From OFTM382 sp964448185 (GTDB taxonomy: Bacteria > Planctomycetota > Phycisphaerae > Phycisphaerales > UBA1924): a DNA stretch of 64,000 nt. The DNA is taken from NCBI GenBank assembly GCA_964448185.1, contig CAYUVO010000001.1:13210-77209 (forward strand), read 5' to 3'. Below are positions 8,901-16,467 of the stretch, one piece after another (the first letter of the stretch is position 1; every line of letters starts with the position of its first letter). The position numbers were made by a program, and so were the translations under genes. The notes beneath the pieces are model-generated. The model saw only the letters and a program-made list of their open reading frames with translations. It had not been told where the DNA came from and did no database searches.

Positions 8901-11900
8901 GACCCCAATGGCATCGCGACCGATGAAGGCGACGACTTTACCGCGTTCACCGGTATATCGGCACAGGTCGATAGCCGGTTGACCACGGTTCCGATCGAGG
9001 CTGATGGAACGTCATCGTTTACAGGCGTCATCGGCAACACCCTCAATAATCCCGGCGACGTCGACGGGTTTAGCTTCATCGCACCGGCCACGTCGCAGCA
9101 AGTGACGGTGACGGTCAGCCGCGAGGGCGCATCTGCGGTGCTTCCCGGAGTGGCCATCTCGAAGGTCAACAGCTTTGGTGCAATCGACCTCGTGACCACC
9201 GGAGCTGCGGGCTCCAACGGCATCGTGACGCTCACCTTCGCAGCGACCAAGGGCGAACGGTTCTTTATCAGCGTCCTCGGCAGCGGCAGCTCCGAAGGCG
9301 CCTACCGCGTTGACATCAGCGGGCTCGATACCGCCGATGATCACCCCGACTTCTTCCAGATTCCCGTCGGCGCTACCGCGATCAACCTGATCGACTTCTT
9401 GGGCAGCGGCACCGCCACCGGCTCGATCGAGAGCAACGGGGATTCCGATGTCTTCTCGCTTACCGCCGACAAGTTCACCGATGTCGAAGTCGTCGTGACC
9501 TCGGCCAACTCGAACCTGTTCCCGCAGGTCGATATCTATGAGGTCTCGGTCGATCCCTTCGGCTCACCCATCTTGCTCCGCATCGCACGCAGCGACAACA
9601 CCAATGGTGGGCTCAGCGAGAGCCTGCGGTTCACCATCACGCCCAACCGCATCAGCAACGCCACCGGACTCACCTACGCCCTGTACTACGTCGTCGTCGA
9701 GGGCGAAGACGTGCAGAACGACGAGGGCAACTACACCGTCAACGTCAACTTCACGCCCACCGACGACCACGCCGACGCGGGCGAGTTTGTGAGTGCCACC
9801 GGCGTGCTCATCAACTCCACCAACGGCGTCGGAACCGACACGGGCATCATCGAAATCGCAGGCGATACCGACCTGTTCACCTTCGTCGCGCCCGCCAGCG
9901 GCCTCGCTCAGGTCACCATCACCATCCCCACGGGCAGCCCGCTGACCCCCAAACTGACCATTCTTGACGTTGATGGCGCTCAAGTAGTCCCGCCCGCTGA
10001 CGGTGTGTTCCCGACCTCGCTCGTGTTCGACGTCCTCCGCAACCAGACCTACTTCATTCAAGTCGATGCGGGCACCTTCGCGGGTGCGACCAACATGACG
10101 GGTGCGTACAGCGTCGCGATCGCCACGCCGCCCATCGACGACCACGCCAACTTGGGCGAGTTCGGACTCGCGACGCAAATCAACCTTGATTCGCAGGGTG
10201 ACGCAACGCTCGGCAACACCACGCAGGGTGCCGAAGGCAACTCGGAGATCTCCCCCTTCGTCGATACTGACCTCTTCACGTTTGTCGCGGTCGGTGACGG
10301 CTCGGTCGTCATCACGATCAACCCAGCGACCGGTGACGGGGCGCTCCCGATCCGGCCTCGCATCGAGCTGTTCAACGGGGCACAGTCCTCGATCGGAGTG
10401 GCGACCGCTGCCGCGTTCGGCAACTCGATCAGCTTCACCATTCCCAACGCCCTCATCGGCGAACGCTTCTTCCTGCTCGTTCAGGACAGCGCGGGCACCC
10501 GCGTGGGCGACTACCAGGTCGACATCAACGGTGCCTCTGCCCCCGGCGGCGGCGGAGGAGGCGGTGGTGGTGGCGGAGGCGGAGTGGACTTCAACGGTGC
10601 GGTCAACATCACGCTCGACAACATCCGTGGCGACGGCAACCGCAGCGGCGTGATCGCTACGCCCTCCGAACAAGACGTCTACCGCTTCGTTTCGCCGGGT
10701 GTGGGCACGGTCTTCGTGCAGGTCATCACGCCCACGGGGTCGCTGCTGGACGCAAGGGCTTCGATCTTCCTCAACGGCGCGCTCACCCCGATCACTTCGG
10801 ACGCTCTGGGCATCCCGGGCTCGACCTCGAACCTCCGGTTCGAGTCCACCGCGCCCAACACCGAGTTCTTCGTGGTCGTCGAATCCATCGGCGGCTCGCT
10901 CGGGTCGTACACCGTCAGAGTTGATGCACCGCCCGCGGTCTTCAAGCTGTTCTACCCCGAAGGGTTCACCGGCTCGACCATCCGCGAGTTCGTCTCGATC
11001 TCCAACCCCAACGACTTCGCGGTGACCTACACCGTCAAGCTCCGCTACGAGGTCGGCGATCGCGATCAGACCATCCTGCTCAACAAGGTCATCGGTCCGG
11101 GGCGTCGCGGCGGCGTCACCCTGAGCGAGGGCGAGCTGGGTTCACCCGTGGGTGTCCGCGAGGGCACGCCTTATTCGGTCATCATCGAATCCACCGGGCC
11201 GCTCGCTGCGACGATGGCTCGGTACGACTTCCAAAGCGCAGTCGGTGATGCGTTCACCGATATCGTTGACGACACCTGGACCTTTGGCCGCGTCGAACGC
11301 GACCCGGGCTCGGTGTTCGACTTTGTCGTCTTCTATAACCCGCACGACTTCGCGGTCGATGTCACGCTCAAGGCGTACGACGCGAGCGGCAACGCGGTCA
11401 CCTCGACCTTCCGCGCCGAGGCCCAGCGCCGAGGCGGTTGGAACCTCAACGCGATCTCCCAGTTCCCCACCGGGGTCTTTGGAGCAACCGTCACGGCGAC
11501 ACCGGTTGATGCTGCCAACGCGGCCAACTTCGAGGGTGTCGTCACCGCGCTGAGTCACTTCGACCAAGCCAACCAAAGCGGCTTTGGCTTGCTGGGTGAT
11601 ACCGACTTCGGCGGCACCGCCGGTGCGGTCACGTCCCTCACACAAGGCGGCGGCTCGGACGCCGAGTTCGTCATCTTCAACCCCAATAACGCCCCGGCGA
11701 CCATCAATCTCCGTGGCATCTACGTCAACCAGGCCCTGCCTGATCTCGTACGCACCCTCGCCCTGCAACCCCGCCAGACGCTGCGCCTGAACGGCAGCGA
11801 ACTCGGGCTCATCAACGCTCAAGCCGTCGGCCTGACCTACACGTCCAACGTGCCCGTCAGCGTCGTCGCCAGCGAAGAGAGGTTCGGCGAAGCCAACGCT

Positions 11901-12341
11901 TCGAGCGGGGCCATCAACGCAGGCACCGGGCTGTTCTTCGGCGACGCCTTCATCAACACCGCTCTGGCGGGTCAGTCCTACTTCGAGACGATCAGCTTCT
12001 ACAACCCGGCGAACGTGTCGACCGAAGCCACCATCAAGCTGCTCTTCTCCGACGCGACCGAGGACAGCATCGTGGTCACCCTCGATGCCAACGGCTTCGC
12101 ATCGCTCGATCTTCACAGCCTGCTGGGATCGTCGTTCGTGGCGAACACCGACCGTCCCGAATCGTTCGACGCCTCAGCGGTGCTGGGACGACCCGGGCTC
12201 AACTTCTTCTCCATCTCCGTGACCAGCCCAACGCCCATCGTCGCAAGCCTCACGCACTACGACCTGTTCCTGCGCGGCGGCTGGGGCAACGCGGGCGGAC
12301 CCTTCGGGCTCACCAACCTGATCAGCTCCGTAAGGGTCTGA
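5940..12341 (+). CDS. Giant exported repeat protein with LEQR-type N-terminus and PPC-like domains
   Basis: A 2,133-residue protein. The N-terminus is basic and has LDQLEQRIVLDG (residues 58-69), a variant of the LEPRxLL motif found at the start of many large planctomycete surface proteins. RRNVAR occurs twice (residues 21-26 and 42-47). The body is built from pre-peptidase C-terminal (PPC)-like beta domains of the form D-x-D-x-F-x-F followed by YxVxV strands. Four copies of a DDHAD/DDHPD/DDHAN linker introduce repeats. A run of 13 glycines (nt 10545-10583) separates this region from a C-terminal part of about 450 residues, where FxxFNPN-type units recur four times. AGAGGAG lies 6 nt before the ATG at 5940; a second possible start is 6027. 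No PEP-CTERM tail or protease site is visible. A cell-surface or matrix role is inferred. Confidence 0.8.
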   Translation: MGEPVKEHKVDLGKIDRIILRRNVAREIAMSTVARIESLLRRRNVARLQKSVGQTVSLDQLEQRIVLDGVPGLADGFNNAQLITLNGAGVGTFADPINEIGDDDLFRIDLTSLDFVRILADADKGAGQTAQQFADRVDTRIELYDADGLLVQTATNSGNLTPAVDPTEAFIGFVPDAADFVGGTATYFIRVLSDQMAGETATGGYTIRVNALSDGNFPAVNPAAPGASIVAGSFTRQLQDRVFKLINGSNAAFDSLVTMSAFDGNGTFDTRLDIYDASGNLVRSDSQSGAVTNAFLTFKGDPSETYYVRLRSDEFGPTTAFSQVGVNIVANPIGQAINFDPVRRIFQSGRAVDGGGTELLTFVPQGSGRSILSGQPTPVPFGSLTDPTFTLFDSAGQTLAVSVDFFGNSPQIDIALTAGETYYLVVDNFSSGGGLYDLLAEANATSEEFGNVDDHADAGEFGLATPIVWQWQGPTGQLNGTNATVAHDPAGFAPPGPPPFAASTDKANVLVGQASGRIGLGGDSDLFLFVPPVDMLGDFEGRDDAAQGDRLWFPGFLPSSRVEIQVQPFAPDVVDPLSPLFNFINGPTIRVFDSRANLVFERVTGETFFLGIGPASGAIDPSRYPAAFDFPMTDATQFTRGAEADFDYSFEVWGGEPYYIEVSDTGSGRYTVEVIVDAAPDPTDPLVNITTGGGFPGSTDGSTGNPESGGFGVAGNPTSLIKESYDGQPTFPIPNAIFANAPELSLPALTGDLRAGEGASNGYFDNSTPFERAFSMRGAAIPEGPPAPSLIAFPGVIGAGLAVLYESAGLGIEHPLDTDMFRFRASRTGFVEIRINTSNITDTFTYVEADFLADEVNDMPPMMADGTVETKTKTYDSLLRSGLRVFNNDLEQVGFSNGNDAIRGVQDAQFFGTIDGDDDTMNGIQPFNFTDRDARLVIPVVQGEQYYIQVESGELANYQAHIAGTGAEQVNWANIIGSYELLVHTTFDPNGIATDEGDDFTAFTGISAQVDSRLTTVPIEADGTSSFTGVIGNTLNNPGDVDGFSFIAPATSQQVTVTVSREGASAVLPGVAISKVNSFGAIDLVTTGAAGSNGIVTLTFAATKGERFFISVLGSGSSEGAYRVDISGLDTADDHPDFFQIPVGATAINLIDFLGSGTATGSIESNGDSDVFSLTADKFTDVEVVVTSANSNLFPQVDIYEVSVDPFGSPILLRIARSDNTNGGLSESLRFTITPNRISNATGLTYALYYVVVEGEDVQNDEGNYTVNVNFTPTDDHADAGEFVSATGVLINSTNGVGTDTGIIEIAGDTDLFTFVAPASGLAQVTITIPTGSPLTPKLTILDVDGAQVVPPADGVFPTSLVFDVLRNQTYFIQVDAGTFAGATNMTGAYSVAIATPPIDDHANLGEFGLATQINLDSQGDATLGNTTQGAEGNSEISPFVDTDLFTFVAVGDGSVVITINPATGDGALPIRPRIELFNGAQSSIGVATAAAFGNSISFTIPNALIGERFFLLVQDSAGTRVGDYQVDINGASAPGGGGGGGGGGGGGVDFNGAVNITLDNIRGDGNRSGVIATPSEQDVYRFVSPGVGTVFVQVITPTGSLLDARASIFLNGALTPITSDALGIPGSTSNLRFESTAPNTEFFVVVESIGGSLGSYTVRVDAPPAVFKLFYPEGFTGSTIREFVSISNPNDFAVTYTVKLRYEVGDRDQTILLNKVIGPGRRGGVTLSEGELGSPVGVREGTPYSVIIESTGPLAATMARYDFQSAVGDAFTDIVDDTWTFGRVERDPGSVFDFVVFYNPHDFAVDVTLKAYDASGNAVTSTFRAEAQRRGGWNLNAISQFPTGVFGATVTATPVDAANAANFEGVVTALSHFDQANQSGFGLLGDTDFGGTAGAVTSLTQGGGSDAEFVIFNPNNAPATINLRGIYVNQALPDLVRTLALQPRQTLRLNGSELGLINAQAVGLTYTSNVPVSVVASEERFGEANASSGAINAGTGLFFGDAFINTALAGQSYFETISFYNPANVSTEATIKLLFSDATEDSIVVTLDANGFASLDLHSLLGSSFVANTDRPESFDASAVLGRPGLNFFSISVTSPTPIVASLTHYDLFLRGGWGNAGGPFGLTNLISSVRV

Positions 12342-12381
12342 TCGCACCCGAGCCAACTGGCTCACACATCTTGACTCCCGA

Positions 12382-12418
12382 GTGGGCTGGTTCTTCGGGG
12401 CCGGCCCGCTTTCTTTTT
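12382..12418 (+). terminator. Intrinsic terminator of the giant surface-protein gene
   Basis: A 9-bp GC-rich stem (GTGGGCTGG pairing with CCGGCCCGC, two G-U pairs) with a short loop, directly followed by TTTCTTTTT. It lies 40 bp after the stop codon of the plus-strand gene. Confidence 0.85.
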
Positions 12419-12530
12419 ATGGAAGATGCGCAAGCAGAGATGCCCGGTGGCGCGGAAACCCCGCCCCCCCGCCCGCCCCGCCTTCGACTTCTCCACATCG
12501 AAATCTTCCCGTGACAACAGGAACCCCCGC

Positions 12531-12558
12531 GACAAGCCCCGAGGGTGAGCGAGGGGGG
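12531..12558 (+). repeat. Dispersed palindrome-type repeat, copy 1
   Basis: GACAAGCCCCGAGGGTGAGC followed by GAGGGGGG. It shares the (A)CAAGCCCCGA...GAGGG layout with copies at 17669, 17728, 27815, 36636 and 36684, but is a diverged single half. It sits in the 245-bp non-coding stretch between two convergent genes, after the terminator. No other feature is seen in that stretch. Confidence 0.55.
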
Positions 12559-12586
12559 AAACTTTTCGAGCTATCTGCTGTCTTGT

Positions 12587-13923
12587 TTACGCCAACGGAT
12601 TGATGCACAAACCCGTCGCGAGCTTCGGATAGAAGAACGTCGATTTCTGCGGCATCAACTCGCCCGCCAAACAAATGTCCCGCACCGCATCGAGCGGCGT
12701 GGGCCGAACGATCGCTGCGATCTGTGCAAAGCCGCTCCCGCCGCCCGCGCCGGTTTCGACGCCCGAGCCGATCTCGAGCACCTCGTCGATCGAATGCGGG
12801 AACGCCCACTTGACCGGCTGACCATCGTTCATGGCAGGCTGACAGATCTGCTCGACGAGCACTTCCTGAACGAACGTGACATCGAGCGTCCGCCACGCCT
12901 TGCTCTTGGAACCGAACGNNNNNNNNNNNNNNNNNNNGGATCGCTCGTCTTAGGAGTCGCGATAAACGTCCGCCCGCTCGCAAAGTCGAGCAGCCCGATC
13001 GCGATGCCCCGCCCTTCGAGCGACGGCTCGATCGCACGCGGATCGTTCCCGATCTCTTCGAGATTCATGTGTGCGCCCGCGGCTTTGGCAAAGGCATCCC
13101 ACGAGTAGTTCTTCATCCCGCCGAGCACGCGGTGCGTCGGCCCGATGACCATGCCCGGATCACTCATCCCGACGATCACCATCATGCACCGCCGCGCGGG
13201 GTGATCGGGGCCAAGCTCGCCTTGTGCGCACAACTCGTTGAGATAGTTCACAGCGGTGTTGTACCGGTGATGCCCGTCGGCGATGAAAATATCCTCGCCT
13301 TCGAGTGCTTGCTGATACGCCGTGATTATCGTCTCGTCGGTCACGGTCCACAGCTCGTGGAGCACGCCGTCAGCGGTCTGCGCGGTCGCATCGGGCTGAC
13401 GCGACGCCATCACATCACGAACGACTTTGGTGCCATCCCCCGAGCGGTCGGCATGGAGACCGAAGATCGGGCTGAGCTGATGCTGTGTCGAACGCATCAG
13501 AGCGAGGCGGTCTTCTTTGGGGCCGCTGAAAGTTTCTTCGTGCGGCAGGATCCCGCCGCCGGGCCTGGGGCCGAGATCCGCCGTCTCGACCACTGCGAAC
13601 ATCCCGCAGCGTTGGTGCGTCTGGCCCAGGAAATCAAACGTCTGGCGGTACGCAAACATCGCCGGTGTTTCCCGCTGGCTCAGAGTTCCATCGGCGAGCC
13701 ACGTCTTGAGCAGATCGGCTGCGCCCTGATACGCCTCGGGCGGGCCGAGTTGCTTGGGCGGGACGTGCGGCAGATCTATCGACACCACGTTGTGCGCATC
13801 AGCCGCGATCAACGCCGCCTTGTCGTCGGCATCGAGCACGTCGTAGGGAGGTGCGACCACGCTGCTCAGATCACCCTTGCCACTCTGAAACTGCACAGCA
13901 CCAAACGGCTCAACCTTCGGCAT
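12587..13923 (-). CDS. DUF1015 family protein, frame interrupted by an assembly gap
   Basis: DUF1015 proteins of about 410-440 residues are widespread and uncharacterised. The first 330 residues are typical: MPKVEPFGAVQF start, VVAPPYDVLD, LPHEETFSGPKEDRL and the signature FIADGHHRYNTAVNY. The ATG at 13923 has AAAGGA 8 nt upstream, whereas the open frame extending to 14016 has none. A run of 19 Ns at 12919-12937 cuts the gene. After it, the family's C-terminal end (VKWAFPHSIDEVL...FFYPKLATGL) continues in a different frame to a stop at 12587. The mismatch most likely means the real gap length is not 19 bases, rather than a true mutation. Convergent with the giant surface-protein gene. Confidence 0.85.
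12919..12937. other. Assembly gap (19 N) inside the DUF1015 gene
   Basis: Nineteen Ns. The reading frames on the two sides do not match, so the N count is probably a placeholder. Confidence 0.99.
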
Positions 13924-14032
13924 CAACAGATCCTTTCTCGGCGGGGGTAGTCCGTCGCCGGCGTGCCCCACTCTAGCCCTTGATCCGCCCATGCCTGCTC
14001 GCATCTCCCTGCCCACCTGCTACCCTCAAGCC

Positions 14033-14836
14033 ATGCCTCAAGCGTTGGTGATCCGTGCTGCGGGCACGAACTGTGACGCCGAGTTGGTCCGCGCCTTTAC
14101 CATGGCCGGTGCCACGACGGACCTCATCCATCTCGACGCCCTCATCGCCGACCCCGCTCCTCTTCAAGCCGCCGATCTGATCGCCCTGCCCGGGGGGTTT
14201 TCCTTTGGGGACGACATCGCCTCGGGCCGGGTCTTTGCTGCCAAGATCCGAACACATCTACTCAACCACTTGCTCGACGCCATCGAACGCGGCGCGTGCA
14301 TCATCGGCGTCTGTAACGGCTTCCAGATCCTCGTCCAACTCGGGCTGCTCCCGGGGCTCAAAGATGGTTCCGCTCCCCTAAAGCCCTGCGTGGCTCTCGT
14401 CGATAATGCCTCGGGATGCTTTACCGATGAATGGGTCGGCGTGGAGGTTGCCCCCGACAGCCCGTGTGTCTGGACCCGCTCATGGGCGGCGCTTGCTTCG
14501 AGCCCGATGGCGGGCGACCTGCTCCAACTGCCCATCGCGCATGGCCAGGGCCGACTCGTCTGCGCCAATGACGACATGCTGGCGAGGCTGATTGATGCGG
14601 GCTGTGCGCCGCTGCGATACACCCACAACCCCAACGGCTCAGCGGGCGATATCGCCGGGCTGTGCGACCCGACCGGTCGCATCTTCGGGCTCATGCCCCA
14701 TCCCGAGCGGTACATTGATTGGAACCGCCACCCGTATTGGACGCGGCTTGGCGACGACGTCCGCCGGGGCACGCCCCCGGGCCTGCTGTGTTTCAAGGAC
14801 GCGGTAGCTGCGGTCGCCGCTGCACCAGCTTCGTGA
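14033..14836 (+). CDS. purQ: Phosphoribosylformylglycinamidine synthase, glutaminase subunit
   Basis: Class I glutamine amidotransferase that supplies ammonia to PurL in the fourth step of purine synthesis. The AAGTNCDAE start, LPGGFSFGDDIASGRV, the nucleophile elbow GVCNGFQILVQLGLLPG with its catalytic cysteine, and the terminal MPHPERYID carrying the His/Glu of the triad are all present. The ATG at 14033 immediately precedes the conserved strand, so the start at 13991 is less likely. At 267 residues it matches the longer PurQ form that occurs as a separate subunit. No purS or purL lies next to it. It starts 109 bp from the DUF1015 start, divergently, and a zinc-ribbon gene follows after 17 bp. 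Confidence 0.95.
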   Translation: MPQALVIRAAGTNCDAELVRAFTMAGATTDLIHLDALIADPAPLQAADLIALPGGFSFGDDIASGRVFAAKIRTHLLNHLLDAIERGACIIGVCNGFQILVQLGLLPGLKDGSAPLKPCVALVDNASGCFTDEWVGVEVAPDSPCVWTRSWAALASSPMAGDLLQLPIAHGQGRLVCANDDMLARLIDAGCAPLRYTHNPNGSAGDIAGLCDPTGRIFGLMPHPERYIDWNRHPYWTRLGDDVRRGTPPGLLCFKDAVAAVAAAPAS

Positions 14837-14853
14837 GCAACTCGTGAGCAAGC

Positions 14854-15771
14854 ATGAGTAAGAAAGACCGCAAGCATTCTGATCCCAACCGCTGCGATTG
14901 CTGCAGCTATGACTTTACCGGCTTGCCCGATGATGGCCAGTGCCCCGAGTGTGGCCGGAGCATCATGGAACTCCGCGCCGAGATCCACCAACGGCATATC
15001 GGCCCCGCCGTTCATCGCAAGCTCGATCGCTCCGTGCCGTGCGCACAGTGCGGCTACGAGCTTGAGGGCTTGCTGCTCGAATCAGCGTGCCCCGAGTGTG
15101 GGACGCCGCTCAACGATTCGCTCGGCGGCCGGCTTCTAAGGTATGCCCCGGTCGACCAGCTCAAGCGGCTCAGCGTGGCAAGCCAATGGCTGTTCTGGGC
15201 AAGCATTATCATATTGGTAGAATTCTGCAGCGACATGTCTAGTGGCTTGGTCGCAGTTATGTGGTCAATCGGTCTCGTTCGATTCGCTCGCGCAAGTTCC
15301 TCTGACGTTCGCGGGCGCAAGTTCGCCATTATCGCGAGCATCATCATGTTCGTGCTGGTGGCTGTGGATTTGATCAACACACGCCCCGGGCTCGGGATCG
15401 ACTCTACAGTTCTCACGACCGTTCTCATTGCAACACTTGCGATCACGATTACAGCAGGCTTCTTGCTCATCGAGGACGTCGCCAGTTGCCTGCCGAATCG
15501 CCGGACCATACTGGACATTCGCAACCTTCGATGGACGCTGCCCGTGCCAGTGGCGTTTGTCATCGGGGTGCTCTGGCGCAACCAACTCGGGGCCATCCCT
15601 CCTGTGGTCGTCGTGATCTTCGCAACTGCAACCGCTGTGTGGTATTTCATCTTTGTGCTCTTCTTGTGGGAGTTTGCCAGGCACCTGCGCGACGAGCATC
15701 AATACGTCAAGGCTGTCGGCGAACTGGGGAGCCCTGTGCCGCCAGAAACCCCTAAGCCGGTAGACTCATAA
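14854..15771 (+). CDS. Membrane protein with two N-terminal zinc ribbons
   Basis: A 305-residue protein of unknown function. Two zinc ribbons open it: CDCCSYDFTGL...CPECG (residues 14-34) and CAQCGYELEGL...CPECG (about residues 63-86). Roughly seven hydrophobic helices follow to near residue 285. This ribbon layout (CxxCGYDLxGL-CPECG) is common in Phycisphaerae proteins and may let them bind partners on the cytoplasmic side. It starts 17 bp after purQ and belongs to a local cluster of three related genes. The DNA around its stop codon is repeated before the third gene (16415..16467). Ribbon identification is sure; function is unknown. Confidence 0.8.
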   Translation: MSKKDRKHSDPNRCDCCSYDFTGLPDDGQCPECGRSIMELRAEIHQRHIGPAVHRKLDRSVPCAQCGYELEGLLLESACPECGTPLNDSLGGRLLRYAPVDQLKRLSVASQWLFWASIIILVEFCSDMSSGLVAVMWSIGLVRFARASSSDVRGRKFAIIASIIMFVLVAVDLINTRPGLGIDSTVLTTVLIATLAITITAGFLLIEDVASCLPNRRTILDIRNLRWTLPVPVAFVIGVLWRNQLGAIPPVVVVIFATATAVWYFIFVLFLWEFARHLRDEHQYVKAVGELGSPVPPETPKPVDS

Positions 15772-15809
15772 GACCATGCCCATTGACGAAACCATGATCG
15801 ACGAGCACC
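15757..15809 (+). repeat. 53-bp direct repeat, copy A
   Basis: Spans the stop codon of the upstream zinc-ribbon gene and the first 11 codons of a 38-codon open frame. It matches 16415..16467 with three mismatches. The pair brackets about 600 bp and marks a past local duplication or recombination. Confidence 0.85.
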
Positions 15810-15892
15810 CCTATCACCACTGCACTCGTTGCTACGCAGGTCGATTTCTTGATACTCTAGAACTCGAACACATGGTGTCGCCGGTTTCATAA
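15776..15892 (+). pseudogene. Truncated duplicate start of the zinc-ribbon membrane gene
   Basis: A 38-codon frame encoding MPIDETMIDEHPYHHC... The first residues are nearly the same as the start of the intact gene at 16434 (MPIDETILDEH). After about 11 residues the similarity falls away, though CTRC and AGR recall the first half-ribbon, and the frame ends at TAA. It lies 4 bp after the preceding stop codon. It is most simply the remnant of a duplicated 5' end; whether the short peptide is translated is unknown. Confidence 0.65.
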
Positions 15893-15904
15893 GGTTGTTA
15901 TCTC

Positions 15905-16330
15905 ATGGATCCAGTCCGCAGATTTTTGATTCAAATCATGTTCGAAGAACTCGATTGGCACACCATTGCCCTGTACTTGGCATCGATCTGTATTGGGCTG
16001 TTCGCGCCAATGATCGTAATTGACTATTTCATTAGCATGCCGGAAGGAAGCTCGATATTGGCACAGGTGATGTTGATTGTGCTGGCGACTATCGCGGGAA
16101 TGGTTGGTGGGTATGCGGCATACGCGGGCACTCCGTACCTCTGGCTCCTCTGGATCAGGCATCGCATGCGAAAGAGCCGACGGCCTATTGAACTAGTATG
16201 CTCCAAGTGCTGGGAATGCCGTTACTCATTAAAAGGCTTAGATGGTTCGCGTTGTCCCGAGTGCGGCGAAATCTGCCGGGTCAGACTCGACCAGCCGATC
16301 CGCAAGCAACTCTCAAAGCCAACTTCGTAG
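15905..16330 (+). CDS. Small membrane protein with C-terminal zinc ribbon
   Basis: A 141-residue protein with two or three hydrophobic helices (about residues 18-40, 50-75 and 80-92). A C-terminal ribbon CSKCWECRYSLKGL...CPECGEIC (about residues 98-123) carries an extra CxxC in front of the usual pair. The order (helices first, ribbon last) is opposite to its neighbours, so it looks like a reshuffled or partial family member. Base composition is less GC-rich than the flanking genes. It lies between the two copies of the 53-bp direct repeat. Function unknown. Confidence 0.7.
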   Translation: MDPVRRFLIQIMFEELDWHTIALYLASICIGLFAPMIVIDYFISMPEGSSILAQVMLIVLATIAGMVGGYAAYAGTPYLWLLWIRHRMRKSRRPIELVCSKCWECRYSLKGLDGSRCPECGEICRVRLDQPIRKQLSKPTS

Positions 16331-16414
16331 TATTCCACCAGATCGAGCATGTCTGCGGCCGAGCCCAAAGCAGTGCAGGGAGCGTGCCGGTCACGCCAAC
16401 CCCAATCTGCCAAA

Positions 16415-16467
16415 CCGGTAGACTCATAAGACCATGCCCATTGACGAGACCATACTCGACGAGCACC
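16415..16467 (+). repeat. 53-bp direct repeat, copy B
   Basis: Near-identical to 15757..15809 and contains the start codon (16434) of the third zinc-ribbon gene. Here the upstream part of the repeat is non-coding, whereas in copy A it is the 3' end of a gene. This indicates the direction of the duplication. Confidence 0.85.

Noticed and set aside
9564..10673. 369-codon minus frame opposite the giant surface protein
   Set aside because: Strand shadow of GC-rich repeats, rich in Val/Asp/Gly/Arg from GC-biased codons, with no motif.
11142..12116. 324-codon minus frame opposite the end of the surface protein
   Set aside because: Same cause: antisense of conserved repeated beta units.
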